DNA of 64,000 nt from Coprinus comatus. Its lineage: Eukaryota > Basidiomycota > Agaricomycetes > Agaricales > Agaricaceae. Below, one piece after another: positions 12,577 through 30,015 of the stretch; the first letter of the stretch is position 1; each line of letters starts with the position of its first letter. The stretch covers positions 124,001-188,000 of the forward strand of contig JAWPGT010000019.1 of assembly GCA_034638255.1 (NCBI GenBank). Direction: 5' to 3'. A model generated the notes under the pieces. That model was not told where the DNA came from, made no database searches, and worked only from the letters and a program-made list of their open reading frames with translations. The position numbers and the translations under genes are program-made.

Positions 12577-13119
12577 ATTTCTAGCCAAGAACATCAAAAC
12601 TTTGCTCGAAAATGAAAGTCATGAGAAACTCACGAAGATAATGGTTAAACAATCTGACCCATAAATTAAATGATAGAAAAGCAGAGCCCTGTTATGTTAA
12701 GTTTACAGCTGCTTAGATTATAGACAGTTCCTGAAGTTGGCGGTGGCTTCACGAGCGCAGAGGTATGAAAAGGTATTTTATAGATGTCCTGAGAAGACCA
12801 ATTAACGCGTCCATGACACGCGTGGTAACGCGCCCGTGACATTGTTCCATAAATTAACTCTTCGTGAAGTATTATTACAGGGAGAATTTGTAGATACAAT
12901 TGAAACGTTTTAACTGACTAACTTCAGAAGCCTCTGGAAATGGCGACACAAAAAGCGAGATGGAAATAGAGAAAGCTAAAGAACAAGGACAGAAAGGCGA
13001 AACGAAAGAAGAGGGCACCAAAAACCAAAACTTAGTGGGCATCAAGAATAACATTAACGTAGCATCGTATTATAGTCGATGAGAAAAACAGAAGCTCATG
13101 AGGAAAGGTCCTAGAACAA
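12577..13119. other. Intergenic, NBS1 promoter region
   Basis: Spacer between the demethylase 3' end and the NBS1 start. Nothing coding is supported; a 77-codon frame at 12666-12899 has no domain. A purine-rich stretch at about 12950-13030 is the only compositional feature. Confidence 0.4.
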
Positions 13120-20372
<7,253 letters not shown>

Positions 20373-21659
20373 ATGTGGAAAAGGTCAAAGGCATCCTCTT
20401 CTGTTTACTACGGTAAGTTCTTCCAACACTTGCTATCTTAAAACTGCTGACGATTTAGTATAGCTACACGCAATAGTCAAACTACAGACTCGCTGTACAT
20501 GGACGGCATACCACACTGTGTCTCCTCACTATACTTGTCTGGGCGCCACGATACTTGTTATATCACTGCCTCAGATCCAATATTGGGAACACTAGATACC
20601 TCAGATGATAGTGAGTTACAAGTAGTTTGGTTTTTGTTTATTGCTAAATGTCCCAGGTATACACCCATCATTATCCCGTTGGCACGATGCGAGCCTGGGA
20701 ACGCCTGAGTTGATATCGTTCGATGGTACTACCATTCTTTTCTATGATTGAAACCGCCCTAAATAACAATGATGTAGTTCCATTCCACGAAAGTGTGAAT
20801 CATACCTTATCCACATCCCCCTATGATCACACCTATGTGCCATTGGGTACGTAGTATAAAATCTATTATAACACTCAAAGTAACTACTAAGTTCTAACCT
20901 GATCCTCAGATGAAAACGGTTATATCTCTTGGTCATATGATGACGCGGATGGAATTCCTTCTTTCCACTCTCATTCCGCCACCCACCCACAACATCCTGC
21001 TTCTCCATCGTTGTCTATCTTGAGTGCTTCAACAGATGATAGCAGTACGTATATCCAGATCAAGCACACGCATATGTTACTGAGTGTCGACAGTTCTATC
21101 CCCTCCCACATCCTTGGCAGAGTTCTCTCATGCATTTGACTTCGACTTCAATGCCACCTCTCTTCCTAACGATCTTCTCCCGTCCCCCTCCCTCACGTCG
21201 CACTGGCTTCAAGTTCCCCACCGCCAGCAAACACAGACATCCCAGAGGCATAGCCAACAACCCTCGTCTCTTACACAATCGTCCGTAAACCCAGGAGGGT
21301 CAAAGCCAAAACTAGGCTCACGCGAATCCTCGCCAAATCAGAGCGAGGGTGATCAAAACAACCCCAGGCGGCGGTTTCCTTGTCAGTTTCCTGGATGTGT
21401 ACGGCGCTTTACTAGTCAATACACCCTAAAGGTACACGTGGAAGCACATAAACCCAAGCCTCGGGTTAGTTTCCCATGTACTTTGGGATGTTCAGAAAAA
21501 TTTTCCCGACAACATGATCGACTACGACATGAAGTCGCAAAACATGGCAAGGTCTGCGAGTTTTCCTGTGCTGAGTGTGGACGTTTCTTTTCCTCCCAAA
21601 AGACACTTGGTAATCATAAATGTCCTGCCACACAAGGGGCTCGATGGGTGGACGGCTGA
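20373..21659 (+). CDS. C2H2 zinc-finger protein, putative transcription factor
   Basis: Multi-exon gene; frames join cleanly across GT-AG introns from a proposed ATG at 20373 ([10 protein letters not shown]) to the stop at 21659. The N-terminal two thirds are Ser/Thr/His/Asp-rich and probably disordered, with short acidic-aromatic patches (FDFDFNATSL). The C-terminus holds three zinc fingers: CQFPGCVRRFTSQYTLKVH, then CTLGCSEKFSRQHDRLRHEV and CAECGRFFSSQKTLGNHKC, the last a C2HC variant. This layout fits a sequence-specific nuclear regulator. The start exon is the least certain part. No close neighbour gives a target pathway. Confidence 0.72.
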
Positions 21660-22274
21660 AGCTCACAACCTTTTCATTTTCATTTTTCATCCTTCAGCTA
21701 TAATTAATTGGGCTTTTTGTTATTTTCTTTTCGTTCGGCTATTTACTTTCAATTCAGTAATGGACCTCAAAGACACTTTCATGAACAAGGACTTTCCTTT
21801 TTATGCTCACTTGGACCTTGAGGTTTCAGTTTCCCTACAAACTCTTCCGAACATTCTTGTAGTAGACACAACTTTAACCTTGCATTTTTTGGTTCTTGCA
21901 GAATACAATACACGATGTATTCTAACCTCTGACCCACTGTACAGTAGTAACCAATCCACTCCGAAAGAATATTATTGAGAAGCATTAGGCATGATCAATC
22001 GATCAACTTTTATTCGCTCCCACTTAAGTATGCCATCACGTTCAAAGTTACATCATCCTGTTCTTTGTAGTATTGTTATTAATCTGGTGGTCGAGATACA
22101 TGATTTCCTCCGACAGTGTTCAATATCCGGTAGGACTGCCCGACTCAGTGCCGAGAGCTTGGGCTATTTTTGGAACTGGATTTCAATGACGTAACAATAT
22201 CCCACGCAAAGGTAGAACTCCAGTATACCTATGCATACGTATGTCTTGAGCATTTCACAATCCACTGTTGCATT
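21660..22274. other. Intergenic between zinc-finger and ASXH genes
   Basis: T-rich 3' flank of the zinc-finger gene and 5' flank of the next gene. A 154-codon frame starting at 21514 overlaps the zinc-finger exon in another frame and runs on into T-rich DNA; its composition is hydrophobic from T-rich codons, so it is a shadow. Confidence 0.4.
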
Positions 22275-23560
22275 ATGTCGGAACGTCCCAGAAGATCTAC
22301 AAGAAAACCAGCAAGATTCGAGGATTCGTTCACAGTCGACCCGGAGCCCGAACGCGGAATCAAACGTAAAGCTCCCGAGACTACCATGACTGCCAATGAT
22401 ACTCAATCCCAACTGCGAAATCTCTTGGAAAACTCCAAAAGTATCCTGACAACGATCGATATATCTGTACGTGTTTCATAGCCAAAAACAGAGCACTATG
22501 ATTTGCCTTTCCCCTCGAGTAAAGAGAGGTGGCAACAACTCAAACAAGTACCACCAGACACTACTTAATGCAAACACGTGGAATATGTTATCAGAAGAAT
22601 CTCAGGCAGCTCTCTCGGCCTTGTTACCTCCGACCGCCTTTTCTGACTACTTGCATAGTAAAGAAGGATCTTCAAGAGATGCCATGGAAGTTGATACCAA
22701 ACCGGAATCACAATCACTCAATCATAGTATCTTCAATGATACACATTTCCTAGCAGCTGCGCATACTTTTCAGGACCACCTGTACAGTGGGTGGTTGACC
22801 TCCACTCATTCTGAAAAGCTTCAAAAATACCTTGATGGTATTCGCAATGGGAGTTTATCCGTATCCTGGAAAGACCAAGTTTGGGAAGAGGAAAACCCTC
22901 GTCCTACTTCGTGTGAACTACAGGACACAAATTCTACAAACCCCTTCCACGCTAAAGCTAAAGCCGGGTGAGAACTTTTGACAACAACACTACGTTGCAA
23001 CCTTTCTGACATCGATATTGCAGCGCTTCGGCTGATTTGAAACTTCAAGATCTAATCAAGGACAATGTTTTGCAAGTTGGAGATATCATCGCCTACAAGA
23101 GAAAATTTTTGATTCTTGGAATCACCGTGGAAAAGGATGTCTTTGTACGCTTTTCCACTCCAGATGGTCCCTGAAAATCTGACTCAACCAATTATGCTAT
23201 GCATATCTGCAGATCCAGTCCATTGATAAGCGTACAAATACGATATCCGTATTATTTCCAACCAAGACGACAAGGGAACTTCCCTGCACACTCGTTTCTT
23301 CGGACCCCGACGTACACGGATCGAACCTATTGTCAACAAATATACATACACCACAGACGCTTGAAACTCTTTTATTAGACACAGATGGACGGGTGAAGAA
23401 GGATCAAAGACCAAATGGAAATGCGTGGAAATGCTTCACTGTTTGGCGATTGCAGAAAGGTGGAGCTTCGCTAAATGCGAACTCACCAGAGAAGGGTGCA
23501 CGGGAGGTCCATGGTACATTATTTTACCTCCGAGGCAGTCATTATTATGATGTCCGATGA
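22275..23560 (+). CDS. ASXH/DEUBAD-domain protein (Asx/ASXL-like)
   Basis: Candidate non-catalytic activator of a UCH-family deubiquitinase. The N-terminus is short and basic (PRRSTRKPARF). The ASXH/DEUBAD region begins LLNANTWNMLSEESQAALSA then LLPPTAF, and continues after an acidic insert with FNDTHFLAAAHTFQDHLYSG and SWKDQVWEEE. The order and spacing match the ASXL1 ASXH domain (LLN-hydrophobic-LLP, then the NEF loop and a WRERLADGEF-like helix); the NEF position reads NDT here. After an intron the C-terminal part (VLQVGDIIAYKRKFLILGIT, VEKDVF, NTISVLFPTKTTRELP) is a small beta-rich domain of the kind seen in RAMA-type modules, but that is tentative. The 3' end faces the 3' end of a UCH37/BAP1-like gene 300 nt away. 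The length is roughly 360 residues. No PHD finger is seen. Confidence 0.8.
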
Positions 23561-23860
23561 ACATGCAATACCTGATCGTGGCCCACTAAGCACGAGGGGT
23601 ACTCATGCATATCCGTAAAGCTTCAATCGGATTTTTGGTTCGTTTAGATTCTGACTGGTAATGTTATCCGCTCATTCCTGACAGTACAGATTGACTGAAA
23701 TAATATTCATTAAGTGCAAGTCGTTGTTTTAACTGCCGCTTGATTTGGGTTAATGATGAAGATATAACATTATACTGTATTATCAAGAAGTGGCTGGTAA
23801 CCTCGAAATCATTGCAGATAATAGATGTAGACCGAGTAGGGGTTTGGATATCATCATACA

Positions 23861-25500
23861 TCATACAGCCCGCTTCTTCTTGGGAGGCGCCTTGATTTTT
23901 CTTCCCCGTTCATCTAAATCGAGGATCGGGTACAGTAGACCCTCTCCATGCAAACGAACTACAAACTCCTTGAAGAAAGGCTCGTAATCGAATGTACGTT
24001 TGATATGTTCGGTCTTTTCATACAAGCCATTAGTAAATGTATTTGGACCAATTGTGAAGAAAAGCTCACTTCTGCTTGACGGCGTTTTTCGACCTCATCA
24101 CCCAATGCAATCCTTGCCTGCAGTGCGTCACGTACAATATTTTCATACATTGGAAGAAGATTATTGCGAGGGATCTTCATAAGCTCGATGTCACGTTCCA
24201 TGCGTCTGCTAGCAAAGCCTCCGGGATGTTGATAATCCTCGGGAAGTTTATAGTCAAAGGTATCCTTGCCTGTTTGTAACAGCATTGGTTCAAGCTGATT
24301 TTACGACAATTACTTCCCATTGCACACTAAATTCGAAGAGCCGGCACTTGCCATGTTTTCCCATCCATCTCCAAGCAAGCGCTCAAGCATTTGTTTGTCT
24401 TTCTTGAGAAATTCAAGCTCATCAAGGAATTTGACCTTCATATCTCGAACAACTGCCAATAGGCTGAAACAGATATTGCTTCCATCTGAACCAGATCCAC
24501 CATATTTTGCCATTTTAAGTCGCAGCGCTGGACGAACTACGTCCATCCACCCTTCTGTGCTATCTTCCGAAGATAGCTCACCTACCTCTAGCGGACCTGA
24601 CTTCAGACCATCAAGTTCCCAAACTTTACCAAATGCTGGGACATAACCGATGAAGTGATACGGTGGGTTGTCTTCATCTACAGGTATATCATTTGTTGCG
24701 GCATTGGTTTTACCTTTACCTTTGGTCGTTTTTGATTTCTGTGCTTTCAATGTCTTTATAGCAGCAGCGTTAAGAGACGCTCTTAGATCCGCAGGTCTAT
24801 TTAAACATCAGTACACGGGTGAAACAAATCTCGGATAATCATGACATTTGATTGCGGATATCATATCCATTGTGATACTAAACTCACCGTGCCAAGGAGT
24901 TATGAACGTGCCGTAGGAGTGGCGAACTGGATATTGCCAATCCTCGCATCTATTCAAGTAGCATAAAAACTTGAACCGAGACCACTAGGAGAAGAAAAAC
25001 AAACCACTGGGGAAAATAATTCTGTTTCTTTTCGGAAACCCCGGAGTTCTTCCCCAAGATCGAGGTCGGGACAATTAAATAAGACATTGAGGATGGCATG
25101 GGTAGCGCATGCATCATCACTAAGCTGATTCGCGAACCATACCTTTTCTGCTGCTGGATCGTCGAAGTCGGTTGGACGGTGGTTGTCGGTTTGCCACGTG
25201 AAGCAGAAAATTAATCCATATGGATCAAGATGATCGACTGCCCATGGCTCAATGTCGTATATTTCAACGAGTTCTGCTCTTTTCACGCCTAAGAGACGAG
25301 TAAGAGAGGAGAAAACACCTGAGAAAGACGTAAAAAGATGTGTTATTAAAAACAAATATGCCCAACCTAATAAAGCGCCTACCGGGATCGGACTCTATAA
25401 CTGCAAATGGACCACCAACAAGGTCAATAGCAGACTCGGTAGCAGATGCCGAATCTTCGATTGTTTCGGTCGATGTAGTTGGTTTGTTTTGACCATCCAT
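23861..25500 (-). CDS. UCH-family deubiquitinase, UCH37/BAP1-like
   Basis: Cysteine protease (peptidase C12) removing ubiquitin; relatives act at the proteasome or INO80 (UCH37) or on chromatin H2A-ubiquitin (BAP1/Calypso). The N-terminus has VGGPFAVIESDPG, then LVEIYDIEPWAVDHLDPYGL. The catalytic Cys is in DDACATHAILNVLFNC, His in YHFIGYVP, Asp in VWELDGLKSGPLEVGE; all are present. The crossover-loop helix MRGLAISSSPLLRHVHNSLA follows the UCH37 pattern. A Lys/Thr-rich insert of about 30 residues lies before the His. The C-terminal ULD-like end reads RTFDYEPFFKEFVVRLHGEG followed by the basic tail KIKAPPKKKR, similar in position to the BAP1 C-terminal extension. Its start at 25500 (MDGQNKP) is preferred over an upstream in-frame Met. 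It is divergent from the GH5 gene and convergent with the ASXH gene. Confidence 0.9.
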
Positions 25501-25922
25501 GTTTGAATTTGAACGTGCACGTGGGAACTTGGAAGTACTTATTACTCCACACGTTATGGAATAGGAGGCTTGGAATAGGAGAATTGTATCCGCGATCTTA
25601 ATCAACACACGACTTCAGATACTTACTGTACAACGACTATTAACACTTGTCCTTTCTTGGCTGCTTAACATGTACGCATATTTGTTTTCTCAGCTTTCTT
25701 CAAATATCTATTATTTAACGCACAATTATTATGTAATTACACATAAATGCGTCGCAGTGGCTCCTGAAGAACTCTCTCATTCAACTTCACCGGAGAAGCC
25801 TCGGATCTGCGTGTTCAAGTACAAGACTCGTTATTTCTCCGCGTTCTGGAGTATCCCATATATAAATACTTGAACCGACACGGTGAGCTTCTCCATTCCC
25901 CATCCCCCCACAATCGTTGATC
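25501..25922. promoter_or_regulatory. Bidirectional promoter region, DUB and GH5
   Basis: 422-nt gap between two divergent start codons (25500 minus, 25923 plus). It must hold both promoters. A TATA-like element lies on the GH5 side; nothing equally clear is seen on the other side. Confidence 0.5.
25859..25866 (+). promoter_or_regulatory. TATA box of the GH5 gene
   Basis: TATATAAA lies 57 nt upstream of the GH5 start codon, a normal fungal core-promoter spacing. Confidence 0.5.
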
Positions 25923-27665
25923 ATGTCTTTATTGAAGGTCTCCGGGACGAAAATTGTCGATGAAGCAGGTACTGAAACAGTCCTCAGAGGTGCTGGCCTT
26001 GGAGGCTGGATGAAGTGAGTATACGCTTATACTGTTGCGGTGAGATCGACGATTAACATTGTCAATCTAGCATGGAAAACTTCATCTCCGGTGAGTATAT
26101 ATAAATGTTGGAGTGACCAAGTTCAACTCGCTCACTTCCAGAAAGGTTACCCTGGTTGTGAATTCCAGATTCGCGAGGCTCTGGCTGAGACCATTGGTCA
26201 GGAGAAGTCCGACCTTTTCTTTGACAAGGTAGAAGAAAACCTCATATATGCATCTGTATCCAATGTCTGATAGACCATTTAGTTCTTGGAATACTTCTTC
26301 CAGGATGTTGATGCACAATTCTTTAAGAGTCTAGGGCTCAATTGTATTCGTATTGCATTCAACTATCATCACTTCGAGGGTATGAGAGATTTTCTGCAAC
26401 CGTATCTCTCTACGATTCTGACTTAATCTTCACGTAGATGATATGAACCCTCGTGTTTTGAAGGAATCGGGTTTCAAGCATCTCGACCGCGTCATTGATC
26501 TATGCGCACAACATGGAATTTATACTATCCTCGACCTGCACACTGCCCCTGGTGGACAAAACACCGATTGGCATTCTGATCACGGAGGCCATATTGCAAA
26601 CTGTAAGCTCAATTACACGTCCATTTTTTCCCTGGGTATTGAAGGTGCGTAGTTTGGAATCACAGGGATTTCCAAGACCGTGCTCTATGGCTGTGGACTG
26701 AGCTTGCCAAACACTACAACGGCAATAAGTGGATTGCAGGATACAACCCTTTGAATGAGCCTACAGACCCAAAACACACTCGCGTTGTCAAGTTCTATGA
26801 TGAAGTTTACAATGCAATTCGGGCGGTAGACGAGGACCATATCATCTTCTTTGACGGAAATACTTTCGCATCAGATTTCTCTCATTTCGGTGACGCCCAC
26901 AAGAAGTGGGACAACACTGCTTACTCTATTCACGACTATTCCAACTTTGGTTTCCCTAGTGCTCCTCAACCATACAAAGGAGACGATGACCAAAAGAGAC
27001 GTTTGAGGAGGAGTTACGAGAAAAAACGCCAATGGATGGATGAACGTGGTTTGTGCGTTTGGAACGGTGAATGGGGACCAGTATATGCACGCAAACAATA
27101 CGAAGGGGAGGCCACGGATTCTATCAATGAGGCCCGTTACCGTGTTCTCCAAGATCAACTCCAAATCTATAATCAGGTAAGAGATTCCGTGATAAAACAC
27201 GACAATTCCCTTACCATATGACAGGATCGTCTCAGCTGGTCAATTTGGCTATACAAGGATATCGGATTCCAAGGAATGGTACACATTTCCACAGAAACAC
27301 CCTATATGACTCTATTCAAAGACTTTTTGGCTAAGAAGCATCGTCTTGCCGTTGATGCTTGGGGCGCCGACGACACAGCGGTCCGAAAGGTTTACCAACC
27401 CCTTCTTGATCACATCATCGAAGAAATTCCGGAAAAGTACCGCAATCTATATCCTGCACCTGTCTGGAAGCTCAGTGATCGTATCACGAGGCTATCTCGG
27501 AATATTCTTGTCAGTGAATTCCTCGTTAAGGAATGGGCAGAACATTTCGTTGGTAAAGATGAGGCGGAAATTGATAAGATCGCCGCTAGCTTCAAGTTTG
27601 AGAATTGCTTGAAGAGGGATGGACTCAACACGATTTTGATGGATAATGCAAAGCTCTTCCAGTAA
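25923..27665 (+). CDS. Glycoside hydrolase family 5, glucanase-like
   Basis: Retaining glycosidase of the GH5 fold, likely acting on a beta-glucan (exo-1,3-beta-glucanase type is my best guess). Blocks in order: VLRGAGLGGW, MENFISGYPG, FFKSLGLNCIRIAFNYHHFE, TILDLHTAPGGQNTDWHSDH, then IAGYNPLNEPTDPKH with the acid/base Glu (NPLNEP), YSIHDYSNFG, and the nucleophile Glu in CVWNGEWGPVYARKQYEGEA. A Trp-containing WSIWLYKDIGFQGM block closes the barrel. There is an extra C-terminal region of about 130 residues after the barrel. No signal peptide is seen at the N-terminus (MSLLKVSGTKIVDEAG), so the protein is probably cytosolic or released unconventionally. Several short introns. The subfamily cannot be fixed by eye. 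Confidence 0.85.
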
Positions 27666-28066
27666 ATAAGTATACAAAGTAATGTTAGTACATGTATTTT
27701 TATGTAAAGCTTTCCAGAAACCCAACGTATACCTATCTTTACAAACACTTTTTCGGTTCTGAAAGAAAGTTGGTGTTTTGATTGGGCGTTCCGATGTACC
27801 TCTGCGAGTCTGTTATCACTATACATAGTTTTTAAGCGGTGAAACGCTTTGGCTCGGTTGAACGAGCAACAGAGTGAACACAGACCCTTGTTGAATAGTG
27901 ATAAGTCTTCGTTTTACTTTATCATCCGCCAGAAAACTATATGGGAGTATTTTTCTACACCTTCATGTCACTTCAAGAGTCCAATAGAATCACTCGGATC
28001 AATGTAATTTGATAGTACCTGAAGGTATAGTACAGATACACTACTAATTTGGAACACTTCTGAGAT
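27666..28066. other. Intergenic, convergent 3' flanks
   Basis: Spacer between the GH5 and HNH gene ends. Nothing coding is supported. Confidence 0.45.
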
Positions 28067-29196
28067 TTAACAGCCTTTAAGAATATCGCTGATAGTTTGT
28101 TTCTCTACCGAATCGATGGTAAGCCCATAGTGGTGCTTGATCTGCACCCAGGCCTTCGTATAACTACAGACGAAGCTCGCCAAAGGTGGTATGAATTCAG
28201 AAATATCTTTTCCGAATATTATTGTCAGCTGTAAGTTCAAACTTCTGATTGGTTTCAAAATTGACGGACCTTGGTCGCCTGTGATTTAGAACATAAGTCA
28301 TGTAAACAAACGATCAGGCTCATCCCTCTCGATTACGAGTTGTGTAAAGTAAAGTACCTTTACTCCGGTTGAGCCTAAGATGGATGATTATTAATGAGGA
28401 GACAGCCACGGTAGTATAATAATAGATCAACTTACGAAGCAGTGACAGCCACAAGCTGCGGACGAGTTAAATCGTTTGCGAATGCTTCTCTTTCTTCATT
28501 TGTCCAGTCCTTTGCGCCGGATACCCAAGCCTAATAAAGCAGTAAAGTTAAAGAAGTAATCACCTGAGCGGAACCAGGGAGCGGTTTACCTCCTTCAGGG
28601 GAACAAGATGATCCTGTAAAGAGTTGAAGTTATTGTAATGAAGGATACACCAGAGCTTACGATATCAAGATCAGAGGCAGAGGTGGTAGAAACTCGGTCG
28701 TAAGGTGAAATCCACCTTCCTGAAGTAGCTTTGCAATCGTCACCGGTTACGACGCTTGTACCATCACGCTTGAGTACAGCTGCAGTGATTTAATTAAAGT
28801 TTTCATTTGTACTTTAATGATCGGTAGGGCCACAAACTTTCGCGGGTATCACAACTTCCGGAGACTAGTCACAAAAAAGGTGTTAGTAGTAAGAATATTT
28901 TGAGCCATTTCATTCACTTGTGATCCAATGTTTAAAGAGAGTACGATCATATGCAGGTGTATTAGACTCGGCCGCAACAACCACTTTGTTATCCAAGGAG
29001 AATGGTCCATAAAATATAAGCAATTTGGATTGGAAATAGTATTAACATAGAGAAACTTACATTCGGAGAGGTATGTTTTGGCTGTGGACGTTGCGATGAT
29101 ACTAGGCAATTCTCTGGGAGATACATACACTGGTTCAGCGGTCACCAATACGGTGGCACCAGAGAGCAATAAAGCAGAAAGAAAATTGAGTAACAT
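28067..29196 (-). CDS. Secreted HNH nuclease, DUF1524/GmrSD-C type
   Basis: Small predicted extracellular nuclease. The N-terminus MLLNFLSALLLSGATVLVTA is a clear signal peptide. The family blocks follow: VVVAAESNTPAYDRTLFKHW, RDGTSVVTGDDCKATSGRWI, SPYDRVSTTSASDLDI, then the core DHLVPLKEAW, ANDLTRPQLVAVTAS, NRSKGDQGPS and the C-terminal CSYTKAWVQIKHHYGL. The DxDH plus later Asn/Asp pattern is the HNH metal/catalytic core. To read NRSKGD in frame a 17-nt micro-exon (GCTCAACCGGAGTAAAG on the coding strand) has to be spliced in between two introns; both flanks have GT and AG. A stretch of about 20 residues between the PS and the PPLASF block is longer than usual and could be an unrecognised intron. 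At least six exons in 1.1 kb. Confidence 0.78.
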
Positions 29197-30015
29197 CTGT
29201 AGTCTGAGATGGTTGAGGAGCAGAATTGACAGACAGAAAAGGATTTCCTGTATTTATATTTTTTGGTTAGAAACTGTTTAGATTGATAGAGTGTAGTTAT
29301 TGACTGCATTGTACTGTTACTATGGTATGACATGTAATTCTGCTTGATGGAAACCAGTGAACCACTCTATGAACTTGTGCTGAACTATTGGTGCCATTGA
29401 TGGCCGTTCTATCTTGATATACCCATGACAATGTTGCACAAGTGTCAGAGAGCTTCTGAGTGTTGAACATACGCATGGATAATGATAGTATACAAATTTA
29501 TGTCTATGATTAGTAAGAATTTCTCATTATAGTTTTACGAGAAATTGATGACGTCAGAGGACATATACATAGATACTACTACTAACACCAACGATAGAAG
29601 TGTATCGTCTTAAAGCTCCAGGCTTCAGCACTTTAATACTCACTGCACCAGTATTCTCAATGTTTTGAATCCGATAGACAAAACTTATCAGTATGTAATG
29701 ACGTCTCGGGCTAGTTTATATTTAGTTTTCCCTTCGAAACCCTTTGTCAAGTTTCCACGCTCCGACCCGAAGTACCGCCCAAAGTGCCACCATTACACTC
29801 CTTTCCTTACTTTTCCCCCCCTGTGGTTGGAGGGTACCAAATGTTCGGAAGGTAAAGTCCATTGGAAGTAATTTTTCATATTGTATCGCTGACCAAAGTC
29901 CGCCAGTTGTATAGTACACGAGATATGTCCCACATGTGGAGGGAAACCTACCCCAGAACAACATGACGCCATTACTCAGAAATTTCCCGTCAACCCACAG
30001 CTACTTTATACCAGT
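29197..30015. other. Intergenic, divergent promoters
   Basis: Spacer between the divergent HNH and F-box-like genes. It contains one full TGACGTCA palindrome at 29549-29556. No gene is seen; short frames at 29665-29964 on both strands have no domain. Confidence 0.45.
29549..29556. promoter_or_regulatory. CRE-like palindrome TGACGTCA
   Basis: Perfect CRE/ATF palindrome about 350 nt upstream of the HNH gene. Fungal bZIP factors of the Atf1/CREB class bind this sequence. Its role here is inferred only from the match. Confidence 0.3.

Noticed and set aside
22465..22479. A 15-nt GT...AG gap in the ASXH gene
   Set aside because: Too short for an intron; a normal 58-nt GT-AG intron starting at the same donor keeps the frame.
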